Below, piece after piece: positions 1 through 8,671 of a stretch of 37,995 nucleotides of DNA; within the stretch, counting starts at the first letter, position 1; every line of letters starts with the position of its first letter. Source of the DNA: Clostridia bacterium. GTDB taxonomy: Bacteria > Bacillota_A > Clostridia > Christensenellales > Aristaeellaceae. The notes below the pieces were generated by a model. It searched no databases, was not told the origin of the DNA, and worked only from the letters and a program-made list of their open reading frames with translations. Both the position numbers and the translations under genes were made by a program. The stretch lies in the NCBI GenBank assembly GCA_017517815.1, contig JAFWYA010000054.1:1-37995 (forward strand). The letters run 5' to 3'.

Positions 1-1930
1 TGGCAGTGGGCTTATCCATCTTGTTGATGGCAACGATGATCGGCACTTCAGCGGCCTTGGCATGGTTGATGGCTTCCACGGTCTGGGGCATGACGCCGTC
101 ATCGGCAGCAACCACCAGCACAGCAATGTCGGTCGCCTGAGCGCCGCGCTGACGCATGGAGGTGAAGGCCTCGTGACCGGGGGTATCCAGGAAGGTGATG
201 GGACGGTCGTCCAGAGACACGGTATAAGCGCCGATATGCTGGGTGATGCCGCCAGCTTCGCCCGCGGTGACGTGAGCGTTGCGGATGTAGTCCAGCAGAG
301 AGGTCTTGCCGTGGTCGACGTGGCCCATGATGGTAACGACCGGGGGACGGGGGAGGAGATCCTCTTCGGCGTCCTCGAAGTCGGTTTCGATCAGCTCGTC
401 CTCGGCGGTCTTGTCCAGCTTCATTTCCAGTTCGACACCGAAGTCGGCGCAGACCAGGCTGGCGGTGTCAAAGTCCAGCTCGCTGTTGATGTTGGACATG
501 ATGCCAAGCATGAGCAGCTTTTTGAGGATTTCACCCGCGGGCTTGCCGATGCGCTCGGTCAGGTCCTTGACGGTGATGGTCTCAGCCGTCATGAAAGCCT
601 TTTCGATCTTGATGGGAGCCATCAGCTGCTGGGCGCTGGGCTTCTTGGTGGCGCGGGCACGGCGGCCGCCGCGGATCACTTCATCGTCATAGCCGCTGAA
701 GTTCTCGCGGGCCAGCTGCTTGCGGTTCTTGGCCACGCGCTCGGGATCGTGCTGGCGCACGTAGTTCTTCTTGTTGGGATCGTAGTTGCTGACGCGTTCC
801 TTTTCAACAGGAGGCGCCATTTCAAGCGTGGGCTTGCGGGCGCCCATGGGCGGACGGCCGGGGCCGCCGGCAGGACGGTTGCCAAATCCACCGCCGGCAG
901 GACGGGGAGCGCCGCCGGGCTGACCGGCAGGACGGCCATAGGGACCCTGCTGCTGGCCCTGGGGATTGGCGGGACGGCCATAGGGGCCCTGCGGGTTGGC
1001 AGGACGGCCGTACGGTCCCTGGGGATTGGCGGGGCGGCCATAGGGGCCCTGCGGATTGGCAGGACGGCCATAGGGACCCTGCTGCTGGCCCTGGGGATTG
1101 GCGGGGCGGCCATAGGGGCCCTGCGGATTGGCAGGACGGCCGTACGGTCCCTGGGGATTGGCGGGGCGACCATAGGGGCCCTGGGGATTGGCGGGACGGC
1201 CGTACGGTCCCTGAGGATTGGCGGCAGGACGCGGTCCGCCCTGAACGGGACGGGCACCCTGCTGCTGACCCATGGGACGAGCGGGCTGACCACCCTGCAC
1301 AGGACGAGCGCCCTGCTGCACGGGACGGGGCTGCTGCTGACCCACAGGACGGGCCGGCTGAGGCTGCTGAGCAGCCGGACGGGCGGCGGGCTGCTGCTGG
1401 GGCTGAGCGGCAGGACGAGCCTGCTGGGCAGCCGGACGGGCGGCAGGCGCAGGCTGGGCCTGAGGCTGTTCAGCCTTGGGAGCCTCGGGCTCCTTCACAA
1501 CAGGCTTGGGTTCGGCTTTGGGTGCCACGGGCGCCTCCACCTTCTTTTCTTCTGCTTTCTTCACGGGGGCCACCTCCGCTTTTACGGGTTCCGGCTTCTT
1601 TTCCTCCACAGGGGCAGCGGCGGGCTTCGCTTCTGCCTTCGGGGCAACCGGTTTGCTTTCCTCTTTGGTTTCCACCTTGGGCGCCGCCACGGCTTCATCT
1701 GTATCAGGCATGGTGTATGCCTTGGCATGCTGAGAAATCAGGCGCTGCTGTTCGGCCTGCTTTTCCTCGGCACGGCGCTGTTCTTCTTCACGCAGGAACT
1801 TGGCTTCCAGCTTGCGCGCGGCCTGAGTCAAATCGTCCGCATTCTTGCGCATGGAAGACACGCTGGTGAGCATATCCGCCGCACCCTTGAGCAGGTCCTT
1901 GGTGGCATCCTTGAGTTTCACTTTGGTCAT
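1..1930 (-). CDS. infB: Translation initiation factor IF-2, C-terminus cut by window edge
   Basis: GTPase that brings initiator fMet-tRNA to the 30S subunit and promotes subunit joining. 643 codons are visible; the end of the G domain and domains II-IV lie off the left edge. The start is the ATG at 1930, because no in-frame start is seen just upstream; its ribosome binding site is weak (G-rich run about 12-16 nt upstream). The N-terminal part is Lys/Glu/Ala-rich, then Pro/Gln/Gly-rich with decapeptide repeats. The G domain follows: G1 GHVDHGKT (residues 536-543), G3 DTPGHEAF (from 582) and G4 NKMD (636-639). It is the last visible gene of the rimP-nusA-rnpM-ylxQ-infB operon, 57 nt after ylxQ. 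Identification is certain. Confidence 0.98.
   Translation of the reverse strand, partial: MTKVKLKDATKDLLKGAADMLTSVSSMRKNADDLTQAARKLEAKFLREEEQRRAEEKQAEQQRLISQHAKAYTMPDTDEAVAAPKVETKEESKPVAPKAEAKPAAAPVEEKKPEPVKAEVAPVKKAEEKKVEAPVAPKAEPKPVVKEPEAPKAEQPQAQPAPAARPAAQQARPAAQPQQQPAARPAAQQPQPARPVGQQQPRPVQQGARPVQGGQPARPMGQQQGARPVQGGPRPAANPQGPYGRPANPQGPYGRPANPQGPYGRPANPQGPYGRPANPQGQQQGPYGRPANPQGPYGRPANPQGPYGRPANPQGPYGRPANPQGQQQGPYGRPAGQPGGAPRPAGGGFGNRPAGGPGRPPMGARKPTLEMAPPVEKERVSNYDPNKKNYVRQHDPERVAKNRKQLARENFSGYDDEVIRGGRRARATKKPSAQQLMAPIKIEKAFMTAETITVKDLTERIGKPAGEILKKLLMLGIMSNINSELDFDTASLVCADFGVELEMKLDKTAEDELIETDFEDAEEDLLPRPPVVTIMGHVDHGKTSLLDYIRNAHVTAGEAGGITQHIGAYTVSLDDRPITFLDTPGHEAFTSMRQRGAQATDIAVLVVAADDGVMPQTVEAINHAKAAEVPIIVAINKMDKPTA
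928..1224 (-). repeat. 30-bp coding tandem repeat in the infB N-terminal region
   Basis: About nine copies of a 30-bp unit encode the decapeptide [10 protein letters not shown]. The run is broken twice by an inserted QQQ stretch. Copies differ mostly at synonymous third positions, so they are under protein-level constraint or have drifted after expansion. The array lies in the IF-2 N-terminal extension, which is variable in length between bacteria and not needed for GTPase function. Flanking sequence is also Pro/Gln/Arg/Ala-rich. Confidence 0.9.
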
Positions 1931-1987
1931 TGTACCGCTTGCACCCCCGCATTATCTTGCAATGTAATCTGATCTTTTTGACTGGCT

Positions 1988-2314
1988 TTACAGCCGAGGC
2001 TCATCTTTGAGCATGGACAGCAGTTTGTCGGACATTCCGTCCGGTTTGAGCGCGATGACCATGCGGCTTTTCTTGCCGATGGCATGGCCCAGCGCACCTT
2101 CGCTCATTTCATAAAGAGCAGTGGTATGACTGTGGCAGGCATCGGTGACGCGCTTGCGCGTGTTTTCGGACGCTGCGGCATCCAGCAGCACCACGGCTGC
2201 CTCACCTGCACGAATAAGATCCACACAGGCTTCCTGACCGCTGATGAGGCGGCCGGCACGCATGCACAGGCCCAGAAAGCCTGTTACGCGGTTTTCGGTC
2301 ATTTCATTCATCAT
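1988..2314 (-). CDS. ylxQ: L7Ae/L30e-family ribosomal protein (YlxQ)
   Basis: Small 108-residue protein of the L7Ae/L30e/Gadd45 fold, a family that binds kink-turn RNA. The features seen are a GFLGLCMRAGRLISGQEA start, a VVLLDAAASENTRKRV core and a GKKSRMVIA strand, matching YlxQ of Firmicutes nusA operons. The ATG at 2314 overlaps the TGA of rnpM (ATGA), and a GGAG lies 8 nt upstream, which suggests translational coupling. A longer reading frame continues upstream, but it only shadows rnpM. The precise cellular role of YlxQ is not well defined; RNA or ribosome binding is the family expectation. Confidence 0.93.
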   Translation of the reverse strand: MMNEMTENRVTGFLGLCMRAGRLISGQEACVDLIRAGEAAVVLLDAAASENTRKRVTDACHSHTTALYEMSEGALGHAIGKKSRMVIALKPDGMSDKLLSMLKDEPRL

Positions 2315-2607
2315 GCGTTCGTCTCCTGCTGAGCGAGCAGCTGCTGCATGGTTTCGGTCAGCTGGGCGTTGACCTCGTCGGTCAGCTTCACTTCCAGCTG
2401 CCTGTCGAGCTGGCCCTGCTTGAGGGCCCTGCGCAGACATTCTGCGTTATAGCAACAATATGCGCCGCGGCCGGGCTTTTTGCCTGTGGTGTCCAGACTT
2501 ACCTGACCTTCGGGCGAACGAACCGCGCGCAGAAGCTCCTTTTTGGGCTTCATCTCACGGCAGCCCACGCACATGCGCATGGGAATTTTCTTTGGCTTGG
2601 GCGGCAC
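2311..2607 (-). CDS. rnpM: RNase P modulator RnpM (YlxR, DUF448)
   Basis: 98-residue DUF448 protein. Landmarks are the N-terminal RMCVGCRE motif (Cys13, Cys16), the GRGAYCC motif near residues 47-52 and the NAECL stretch after it. YlxR has been renamed RnpM because it binds RNase P RNA and modulates RNase P in Bacillus; the function here is by family. The start is a GTG at 2607, chosen because AAGGAG sits about 10 nt upstream and the family begins shortly before the CVGC motif. It lies 36 nt after nusA and overlaps ylxQ by 4 nt. Confidence 0.93.
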   Translation of the reverse strand: MPPKPKKIPMRMCVGCREMKPKKELLRAVRSPEGQVSLDTTGKKPGRGAYCCYNAECLRRALKQGQLDRQLEVKLTDEVNAQLTETMQQLLAQQETNA

Positions 2608-2643
2608 GGCGGTTCACTCCTTTCAGCTGTACTCCGCAAAGGC

Positions 2644-3897
2644 TTACAGCGTGTCGTCTTCGTCGTCCATGCCTTCCAGAGACAGGTCTCGCAGCTCCGG
2701 CAGACCGGACTGCTGCAGCTCCTCCAGAGAGGCGGGCTCGTTGTAGAAAGCCTGGAAGCCCATGGGCTCCTCGGGCATGGCTTCGTCCATGGGCAGGTCG
2801 AACATTTCAGCGGCCTGACTCTGGGACTTGATGTCGATGCGCCAGCCGGTGAGCTTGGCAGCCAGACGGGCGTTCTGACCTTCCTTGCCGATGGCGAGGC
2901 TGAGCTGGTTGTCGGGCACGACAACGCGGCAGGCCTTTTCGTTCTCAGCCACAAAGACGCTCAGCACATGAGCGGGGTTGAGAGCGTTGGCGATAAACTC
3001 GGCAGGGTCGGGAGACCACTTGATGATGTCGATCTTTTCGTTCTTCAGCTCGTTGACCACGCGCTCCACACGGTTGCCGCGCGGACCTACGCAAGCGCCC
3101 ACGGGATCGATGGCGGCCTCGGTGGAATGCACGGCCATCTTGGTGCGGCTGCCGGCTTCGCGGGCGATGGACTTTACCTGCACCACGCCGGCTGCGATCT
3201 CGGGCACTTCCATTTCAAACAGGCGCTTGACAAGGCCGGGATGGATGCGGCTGACGCGCACCTGCGGACCGCGCAGCATTTCGCGGCCTGTGCGGTTGAC
3301 TTCCAGCACGTAGACCTTGATGTGATCGTCGATGTGATATTCCTCGCCAGGCATATAGTCGCTCTCGGGCAGGACGCCTTCGGTGCGGCCCAGTTCCACG
3401 CGCACGCCCTTGGGTTCAACAGCCTGCACGATGGCGGTGAGGATCTCGTTTTCCTTTTCGGAATATTCGTCGTAGATCTTGCCCTGCTCAGCTTCGCGGA
3501 TGCGCTGCATAATGACCTGCTTGGCGGTTTGGGCAGCGGTGCGCAGGAAGCCGTTGGGGGTTACGTCGATCTCGGCAATATCGCCCATGCGGTAGTCGCC
3601 GCGGATTTTGAGGGCCTCTTCCAGAGTGATCTGGTTGGCGTTGTCTTCGATCTCTTCCACGATGGTCTTGCGGGCAAACACATGCGCCACGCCGGTATTG
3701 CGGTCGAGGGTCACGCTGAGATTGCTGGGCGGATTTTCATCGCGCGCAACGTTCTTTTTGAAAGCAGCCTTAAGGGCTTCCTCAATGGCGTTAAAGAGCA
3801 TTTCCTCGCTGATATCCTTTTCGCTGGCCAGCGCCTTGATCGCCAGAATGATTTCGGCCTGGCCTGCGCCCTGCTGCGATTTTTTGGTGGTCCTCAT
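2644..3897 (-). CDS. nusA: Transcription termination/antitermination factor NusA
   Basis: RNA polymerase-associated factor controlling pausing, termination and antitermination. The 417 residues contain, in order, the NusA N-terminal RNAP-binding domain (about 12-135), an S1 domain (about 145-205, with GRTEGVLPESDYMPGE), KH1 (about 230-300, DPVGACVGPRGNRV) and KH2 (about 300-357, DNQLSLAIGKEGQNARLAAKLTGWRIDI). A 60-residue acidic tail follows. The C-terminal acidic repeat domains of proteobacterial NusA are absent, as is normal in Firmicutes. The ATG at 3897 is 20 nt after the rimP stop, with a modest GGCAGG ribosome binding site. Confidence 0.97.
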   Translation of the reverse strand: MRTTKKSQQGAGQAEIILAIKALASEKDISEEMLFNAIEEALKAAFKKNVARDENPPSNLSVTLDRNTGVAHVFARKTIVEEIEDNANQITLEEALKIRGDYRMGDIAEIDVTPNGFLRTAAQTAKQVIMQRIREAEQGKIYDEYSEKENEILTAIVQAVEPKGVRVELGRTEGVLPESDYMPGEEYHIDDHIKVYVLEVNRTGREMLRGPQVRVSRIHPGLVKRLFEMEVPEIAAGVVQVKSIAREAGSRTKMAVHSTEAAIDPVGACVGPRGNRVERVVNELKNEKIDIIKWSPDPAEFIANALNPAHVLSVFVAENEKACRVVVPDNQLSLAIGKEGQNARLAAKLTGWRIDIKSQSQAAEMFDLPMDEAMPEEPMGFQAFYNEPASLEELQQSGLPELRDLSLEGMDDEDDTL

Positions 3898-3917
3898 TGC
3901 TTTTCTACCTGCCTTAT

Positions 3918-4436
3918 TTATTCTTCTTCGTCCACGAAAACGTCTTCCAGCTCATCAATATCCACATCGAAAACGGGCTTGATGAGGGCGACGCCCTTGC
4001 GCTCAAAGGTAAGCGTTTCATCCTCACTGAGGGCGATGGTCACGGTGGTTTCGGTCATATCCGCCAGTTCACCCTGATAGAGCTTGCTGCCGTTGAGCGG
4101 AGCAAACAGCTTAACTTCCACCTGATTGCCGCGGTTCTTTTCAAAATCGCGCATGGTTTTGATAGGACGGTCAACGCCGGGGGAGGAAACCTCCATGATG
4201 TCATAATCAATTTCCTCAAGCATGGGCTGCAGGCGCTTGTGGTAGCGTTCGCAGTCATCCAGCGTAAGGCCGCCGTCCTTGTCGACATACACGCACAGGC
4301 ACTTGCCGCGGCTTTCCTTTTGAAGGGTGGCCTCCACAAATTCCAGTGACATTTCCTGCGCAACAGCCTGTGCGCACTGCTCCACCAGATGGATCGAATT
4401 CATTTTGGCGCCTTGTGCGCCATGGTTTTTTGCCAT
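3918..4436 (-). CDS. rimP: Ribosome maturation factor RimP
   Basis: 172-residue 30S subunit maturation factor. The conserved SSPGVDRPIKT motif is at residues 84-94, preceded by LTLDDCERYHKRLQPML and followed by a C-terminal SH3-like beta domain with an acidic end (DVFVDEEE). The ATG at 4436 has AGGAG 6 nt upstream, which decides the start. This is the first gene of the nusA operon, downstream of a sigma-A-like promoter at 4673-4701 and a leader of about 230 nt. Confidence 0.96.
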   Translation of the reverse strand: MAKNHGAQGAKMNSIHLVEQCAQAVAQEMSLEFVEATLQKESRGKCLCVYVDKDGGLTLDDCERYHKRLQPMLEEIDYDIMEVSSPGVDRPIKTMRDFEKNRGNQVEVKLFAPLNGSKLYQGELADMTETTVTIALSEDETLTFERKGVALIKPVFDVDIDELEDVFVDEEE

Positions 4437-4666
4437 GTTTTGCTCCTGTTCGGTTTTGAAACCAACTGGAAAAAAGCAATCAAAAAGAGCGGAAAACTAT
4501 CGCCCTGCCCCTTACCTCACATGGCTTTGGACTACAAAGCCCAGCGCCGGACGCATGCCGCAGCGCTGTGTGATGCTTGGGGAAGGCGATACCCACTCTT
4601 TTACGGAAAACCCTTCTTTCCACATTGGGTCGTGATGGTACATGAAACGGCCCGCATAAGCAGGCA
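4437..4666 (-). other. Structured 5' leader of the rimP-nusA operon
   Basis: The roughly 230 nt between the predicted transcription start and rimP hold no convincing gene. Read on the minus strand they contain two adjacent hairpins: CAGCGC...GCGCTG with an inner CGG/CCG extension (about 4542-4564), and the perfect stem GGCTTTG-TAGTC-CAAAGCC (about 4523-4541). I do not recognise a named riboswitch, and no T-box core was seen. Autoregulation or anti-termination of the operon is possible but not shown. Confidence 0.45.
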
Positions 4667-4672
4667 TGGAAC

Positions 4673-4701
4673 AGTATACCACAACATTTCAGGAAATACA
4701 A
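4673..4701 (-). promoter_or_regulatory. Sigma-A-type promoter for rimP-nusA-infB
   Basis: Minus-strand -35 TTGTAT (4696-4701), 17-nt spacer, -10 TATACT (4673-4678). The position, facing the operon and about 240 nt from rimP, supports it. Confidence 0.75.
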
Positions 4702-4703
4702 GC

Positions 4704-4765
4704 GTTTTGCGGGCCTGCAGCAAAACTTATCTGCTGGAATCCTTCTGCAGATGGAAGGATTCCAG
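4704..4765 (-). terminator. Two inverted repeats at the 3' end of the membrane-protein operon
   Basis: A perfect 12-bp inverted repeat (CTGGAATCCTTC / GAAGGATTCCAG, 4734-4765, 8-nt loop) forms the last codons of the membrane protein gene. Just beyond the stop is a second stem, GTTTTGC / GCAAAAC (4704-4726, 9-nt loop). Neither has a clean U-tract, so these may be a weak terminator or an mRNA 3'-end stabiliser. They lie directly upstream of the rimP promoter and would separate the two transcription units. Confidence 0.5.
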
Positions 4766-6595
4766 CACGGCGGACTGAGCGCCGGCATTTTGCAGATTGA
4801 TCTGTACATCATGCAGCAGGTCATCAGTTTGAAGACGGAAGGTCAGCGCACCGTCGGCAAGGGAAGGTTGTACAGGAACAAGACTTCCCTCAGAATGAGT
4901 GCAGGCGATCTGCAGGCCATCCAGCTGTTTGCCAGTGATGGTTACCGTGTAACTGCCGGGATACAGCGGAATGGGGGAAAGGGACGCGGATGAGGCAGGG
5001 GCAACCTTGCGGCCGTCAAGATCGCTGGCACACGACTGATTGACGCTGCTCAGCAGGTCGTCATAGCTTTCATAACCATAGACGAGATAGTCCTTGGAAT
5101 CCCAGTAAATATCTTCCGGCTGCAGCCAGGTGGCAAGTGCGATATCGGTGTGCTCGTTGAAATACTTGGACAGGATGATGAACGTCTTTCCCTGCGGGAT
5201 GGTGGTTTCGTGGGATTTGAGCTGCAGAACAGGATTGACTGAGATGATATTCATATCGTCCTCCGAATTCCACACGCGCATGTCGAGCTGGCCGTGTGAC
5301 AGCTCTGTCAGTGTGCTTCCGCGCCAGAATGTGGAAAAACCGGTGCGGTAACCATCCTGCACAAGACTGCCGGTCAGGCTACGCAGCTCTTCGCTGATGC
5401 TAGTGGAAGCATAGTTCTGATAGGTATGAATGCTTCCGAACGCAAGCAGAAGAATCATCAGCCACGCGGCGGCCTGACGAATGACTGGCTTGCAGGAGAA
5501 CGAGTTTGTCAGAAGTGCTACGCTGACGGAAGTCAGAATGGTGGCAGGAATGAGATAATTGGGAGAAAACTGGGCGGTGCTGGCGATGATCAGAACGGTC
5601 ATGATGAGCAGGCCACAGGCATGGGTAAGGATGACAAGACGTGCCGGTGGCGTCAGCGGTGAATCGCTTTGGAACGCACGGCGAATGGCCAATACAAGCA
5701 AAATGACGCTGAACAGGCAGATCAGCCCATCCACTAATGCAGAGGAAAACAGTGCGGCACCGGTGGGATAGCCCAGCAGTTCAAGCCAGTCGTTAAACAG
5801 CTGAACCAATTCACCCCAGTCCAGACGGGTCAGGATGATGTCGTCGTACTGTCGGAAAGAGTAGTGCTTTGACAAAACGGCGCTGTTAAGCAGGCAACCG
5901 GCCGCGCAGAAGAAAAGCGCCAGGGCGGACGAAGTGAACATACGCCGCTTTGCATCGCGGTTTTCCTGCCGGTGAAGCGAGAAAAACAGCAACAGCGAAC
6001 AGCAGAAAACAGGGAAGAACAGAATCAGCAGCAAACGCACTCCGCCCATGCCGGAAAGGAGGGCAAGCAGGCAGAGAATACAAAGCAGCACAGTGCGCAG
6101 TGGATTGCGTACGCCGTGATACTGCTGGATTATCAGAGCCAGCACGCAGAACACCAGCATCATATGCGGCAAATACTGACCTCCGACAAGAATGATGTAC
6201 AGATAGATGTCTGACAGCGGCAAAAGCAGCGCTGAAGCGGCCAGAGGAAAGTTTTTGCGGATACGCAGCTGACTGCACAGATAATAAAAACTAGCCAGCA
6301 ATCCCATGTAGGCGGCAATTGTGCCAAAGAGGCGCACAAAATGCCAGTTGTCGAAAATTAGGAAGAATGGAATATAGAACAACTGGATGCACATTATTTT
6401 CAGCTCGTTGCCATAATACCAGTCTTTTAGGAGCCATTTGCCGTTTTGAGCCATGTGGTGCGCAAGCTCCATCTCGGTGGCCATATCAGCGTTGAGAAGG
6501 CTGTCGATATTTTTGTGCATGAACAGACACAGCGAGAAAAAGCAGCAGACCAGCCAGCACCAGGGAAGCCAACGCTTGACTTGTTTGATGAACAT
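4727..6595 (-). CDS. Polytopic membrane protein, GT-C glycosyltransferase-like (paralog 2)
   Basis: 622 residues with a short basic N-terminus, a first membrane helix, and a predicted extracytoplasmic loop containing LLNADMATEMELAHHM and DWYYGNELK. About ten more hydrophobic segments follow to roughly residue 410, then a soluble C-terminal domain of about 200 residues. This architecture, with acidic residues in the first outer loop, resembles GT-C lipid-linked sugar transferases. The donor, acceptor and even enzymatic activity are inferred. It is clearly paralogous to the next gene upstream (more than half identical over the first ~140 residues by eye). AAAGGAA precedes the ATG at 6595; the 57-nt gap suggests one operon. 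Cell wall polymer or protein glycosylation would fit; an exact family name cannot be given. Confidence 0.7.
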   Translation of the reverse strand: MFIKQVKRWLPWCWLVCCFFSLCLFMHKNIDSLLNADMATEMELAHHMAQNGKWLLKDWYYGNELKIMCIQLFYIPFFLIFDNWHFVRLFGTIAAYMGLLASFYYLCSQLRIRKNFPLAASALLLPLSDIYLYIILVGGQYLPHMMLVFCVLALIIQQYHGVRNPLRTVLLCILCLLALLSGMGGVRLLLILFFPVFCCSLLLFFSLHRQENRDAKRRMFTSSALALFFCAAGCLLNSAVLSKHYSFRQYDDIILTRLDWGELVQLFNDWLELLGYPTGAALFSSALVDGLICLFSVILLVLAIRRAFQSDSPLTPPARLVILTHACGLLIMTVLIIASTAQFSPNYLIPATILTSVSVALLTNSFSCKPVIRQAAAWLMILLLAFGSIHTYQNYASTSISEELRSLTGSLVQDGYRTGFSTFWRGSTLTELSHGQLDMRVWNSEDDMNIISVNPVLQLKSHETTIPQGKTFIILSKYFNEHTDIALATWLQPEDIYWDSKDYLVYGYESYDDLLSSVNQSCASDLDGRKVAPASSASLSPIPLYPGSYTVTITGKQLDGLQIACTHSEGSLVPVQPSLADGALTFRLQTDDLLHDVQINLQNAGAQSAVLESFHLQKDSSR

Positions 6596-6652
6596 GCTGA
6601 ATAATTCCTTTCAATGGATAACAAGATGATAAGCAGGGATGAAACAGCAAGG

Positions 6653-8530
6653 TCAGATATCAGCGATTTCTTCCAGATGGAATGTATCCAGAACGCAGGG
6701 AGCGTCGCCGGTGTTTTTCAGCGAAATCCTTACATCGTGAAGCAGTTCATTGGTCTGCACTCTGAAAACGATGGTATCGGACGACGATGAGACGATATCC
6801 GCATTCAGGGCGGCGGTGGCGTTTGACATATCAAGCGACAATGCTGCTACATCCGTTCCGGTTACAGTAATGTCGTAAATGCCGGGATACAGCGGGAAGG
6901 TGAAGACATTTTTTGAGCAGTTCGGATTGATCTGCAGTTCACCATTTTTAAAAGTTTTGTTGTATTGCTGGCAGACGCTGTTGAGCAGAGCCTCGTAACT
7001 GTCGAATGTATATACCATATAGTTTTTGCTGTTCCAATAGGTTTCTTCGTGCTGAAGCCAGGCGGCAAGATCAAATTCTTCGTGTTCATTATAATATTTG
7101 GACAAAATAATGAATACTTTTCCTTCCGGCACAGTTGTGCTGTGACTTTTGAGCTGCAGAACATTGTATACAGAACAAACGTCCCGAATGTTTGTCCAGG
7201 GCTCCCATACACGCATTTCAATAGCACCATCTGTCAATTCTGTTATGGTGCTGCCCTGCCAAAAGGTGGAATAGCCTTCTGCATATCCGTCGTTAACAAG
7301 GCTGGCAGAGAGCCCTTTGAGCTCTTCATTCACCTTGCGTGAAGAATAAACATGGTAATGTTCTATGCCACATACAACAATAAGAAGTGTTATGAACAGG
7401 ATGAGAACACGCCGAAGCCAGGGATGCGTTTTGATGCAGTTCAAAATCGCAGCTGCAATAGCTGGCAGTAGTATAAGAGACGGAATCAGATAGCGGATAT
7501 GCAGTCCCATGTTAGTAAGGGAAATGAGTCCTGTTAGCAACAGCAGACCAAATGCCTGAGTGAGAATCAACAGGCGGGTCCCAAGCGGCATGGAGAATTT
7601 GCGGTTGATGGCACAAAAAACTGCACAAATCAAGATGAAGGCAAGAATAAGGCTGAGGCCGGCATGAAGGACAGCCGAAGAAAAAAGTTCACCGTCAGTT
7701 GGAAAGCCAAGGATTTCCAAGAGGTAATTGATGGCCAATAGAATATCCGACCAGTCAAAACGGGAGAAAATGAGGCTGTCATACTGGTTGAAAGTATAAA
7801 GTTTGGAAAGGAGGACAGCGTTGATGACATAACCGGTGCCTGCAAATATAACAGAAAAACCACTCGCACCCAAAAGCCTTCGGGTCTGAACAGAATCGTG
7901 TGTAAACCCCGGTACAAAATGAAAAATGGCAGCAGCAGCCAAAACGGGGAAGAACAAGAGCAGCAGCATTCGCAAACCACCAAGGCCGGAGAAAAACGAA
8001 ATAAAAGCAACCAAAGCCAGTAGCCATACTGCTTTTTTTCTGCTTTTTGTGCAACAGAAGTGGATCAGCAGCCCAATGATCAGAAAGGAGCGGATAGCAT
8101 GAGGCAGATACATTGCCCCCAGGAGAATGATATAAAAATATATCTCCGAAAGCGGAAAAAGAAACATGGACGCAGCGATGGGAAACCACCTCTGTAGTTT
8201 TAACTGGCGGCAGAGATAGTAGAAGCTGGCCAGCAGACAGAAAACGGCGGTGATGGTACCAAACAGACGAACGTAATGCCAACTGTCAAACAGGAAAAAG
8301 AACGGAATGTAAAACAACTGAATGGAGAAAACACGGATTTCGTTGCCATAATACCAGTCCGGCGAAAACCACTTGCCAATATCGATCATATGTTTGGCAA
8401 GTTCCATCTCGGTTGCCATGTCGGAATCGAGCAGATTGTCCATGTTCATATGCAGAAATACGCAAAATGAAAAAAAGCAGCAGGCAAGCCAGATCCAGGG
8501 AAGCCATTGCCGGATACGTTTGAGAACCAT
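6653..8530 (-). CDS. Polytopic membrane protein, GT-C glycosyltransferase-like (paralog 1)
   Basis: 625 residues with the same layout as its downstream neighbour: an N-terminal helix, the outer-loop motif LLDSDMATEMELAKHM with DWYYGNEIR, QLFYIPFFFLFDSWHYVRLFGT before the third hydrophobic block, many membrane helices to about residue 410, and a C-terminal soluble part with FSTFWQGSTITELTDG-like (YSTFWQGST) and FIILSKYYNEH motifs shared with the paralog. The ATG at 8530 has AGGAAAGGA about 11 nt upstream, and a strong promoter lies at 8574-8602. The coding sequence looks more A/T-rich than the paralog, which points to either relaxed drift or different ages of the copies. Function as a GT-C-type transferase is inferred from topology and the acidic first-loop motif. 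Confidence 0.7.
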   Translation of the reverse strand: MVLKRIRQWLPWIWLACCFFSFCVFLHMNMDNLLDSDMATEMELAKHMIDIGKWFSPDWYYGNEIRVFSIQLFYIPFFFLFDSWHYVRLFGTITAVFCLLASFYYLCRQLKLQRWFPIAASMFLFPLSEIYFYIILLGAMYLPHAIRSFLIIGLLIHFCCTKSRKKAVWLLALVAFISFFSGLGGLRMLLLLFFPVLAAAAIFHFVPGFTHDSVQTRRLLGASGFSVIFAGTGYVINAVLLSKLYTFNQYDSLIFSRFDWSDILLAINYLLEILGFPTDGELFSSAVLHAGLSLILAFILICAVFCAINRKFSMPLGTRLLILTQAFGLLLLTGLISLTNMGLHIRYLIPSLILLPAIAAAILNCIKTHPWLRRVLILFITLLIVVCGIEHYHVYSSRKVNEELKGLSASLVNDGYAEGYSTFWQGSTITELTDGAIEMRVWEPWTNIRDVCSVYNVLQLKSHSTTVPEGKVFIILSKYYNEHEEFDLAAWLQHEETYWNSKNYMVYTFDSYEALLNSVCQQYNKTFKNGELQINPNCSKNVFTFPLYPGIYDITVTGTDVAALSLDMSNATAALNADIVSSSSDTIVFRVQTNELLHDVRISLKNTGDAPCVLDTFHLEEIADI

Positions 8531-8573
8531 GAAAGCCAGTCCTTTCCTGATTAAAGAAGGTACAATCTATAAA

Positions 8574-8602
8574 ATTATAGCAAAATAAGTTGTTTATGTC
8601 CA
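8574..8602 (-). promoter_or_regulatory. Strong sigma-A-type promoter for the two membrane protein genes
   Basis: Minus-strand -35 TGGACA (8597-8602), 17-nt spacer and consensus -10 TATAAT (8574-8579), with an extended TG one base before the -10. It gives a 5' UTR of about 35-40 nt. Confidence 0.85.
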
Positions 8603-8604
8603 CC

Positions 8605-8633
8605 TTTACACATTCAAAACCCTGTGATACACT
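8605..8633 (+). promoter_or_regulatory. Promoter for the radical SAM gene
   Basis: -35 TTTACA (8605-8610), 17-nt spacer, -10 TACACT (8628-8633). Its -35 starts only 2 nt from the -35 of the oppositely directed promoter, so polymerase binding at the two may interfere. Confidence 0.7.
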
Positions 8634-8671
8634 CCAGTCTGAGATCGTAAGTACGAAAGGAAACATCAGCT

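Noticed and set aside
62..1972. 636-codon plus-strand frame opposite infB
   Set aside because: It mirrors the IF-2 gene and its repeats. The minus strand shows unmistakable GTPase motifs.
4480..4824. 114-codon minus-strand frame upstream of rimP
   Set aside because: It begins inside the membrane protein gene, spans the rimP promoter and has no ribosome binding site or homology that I recognise.
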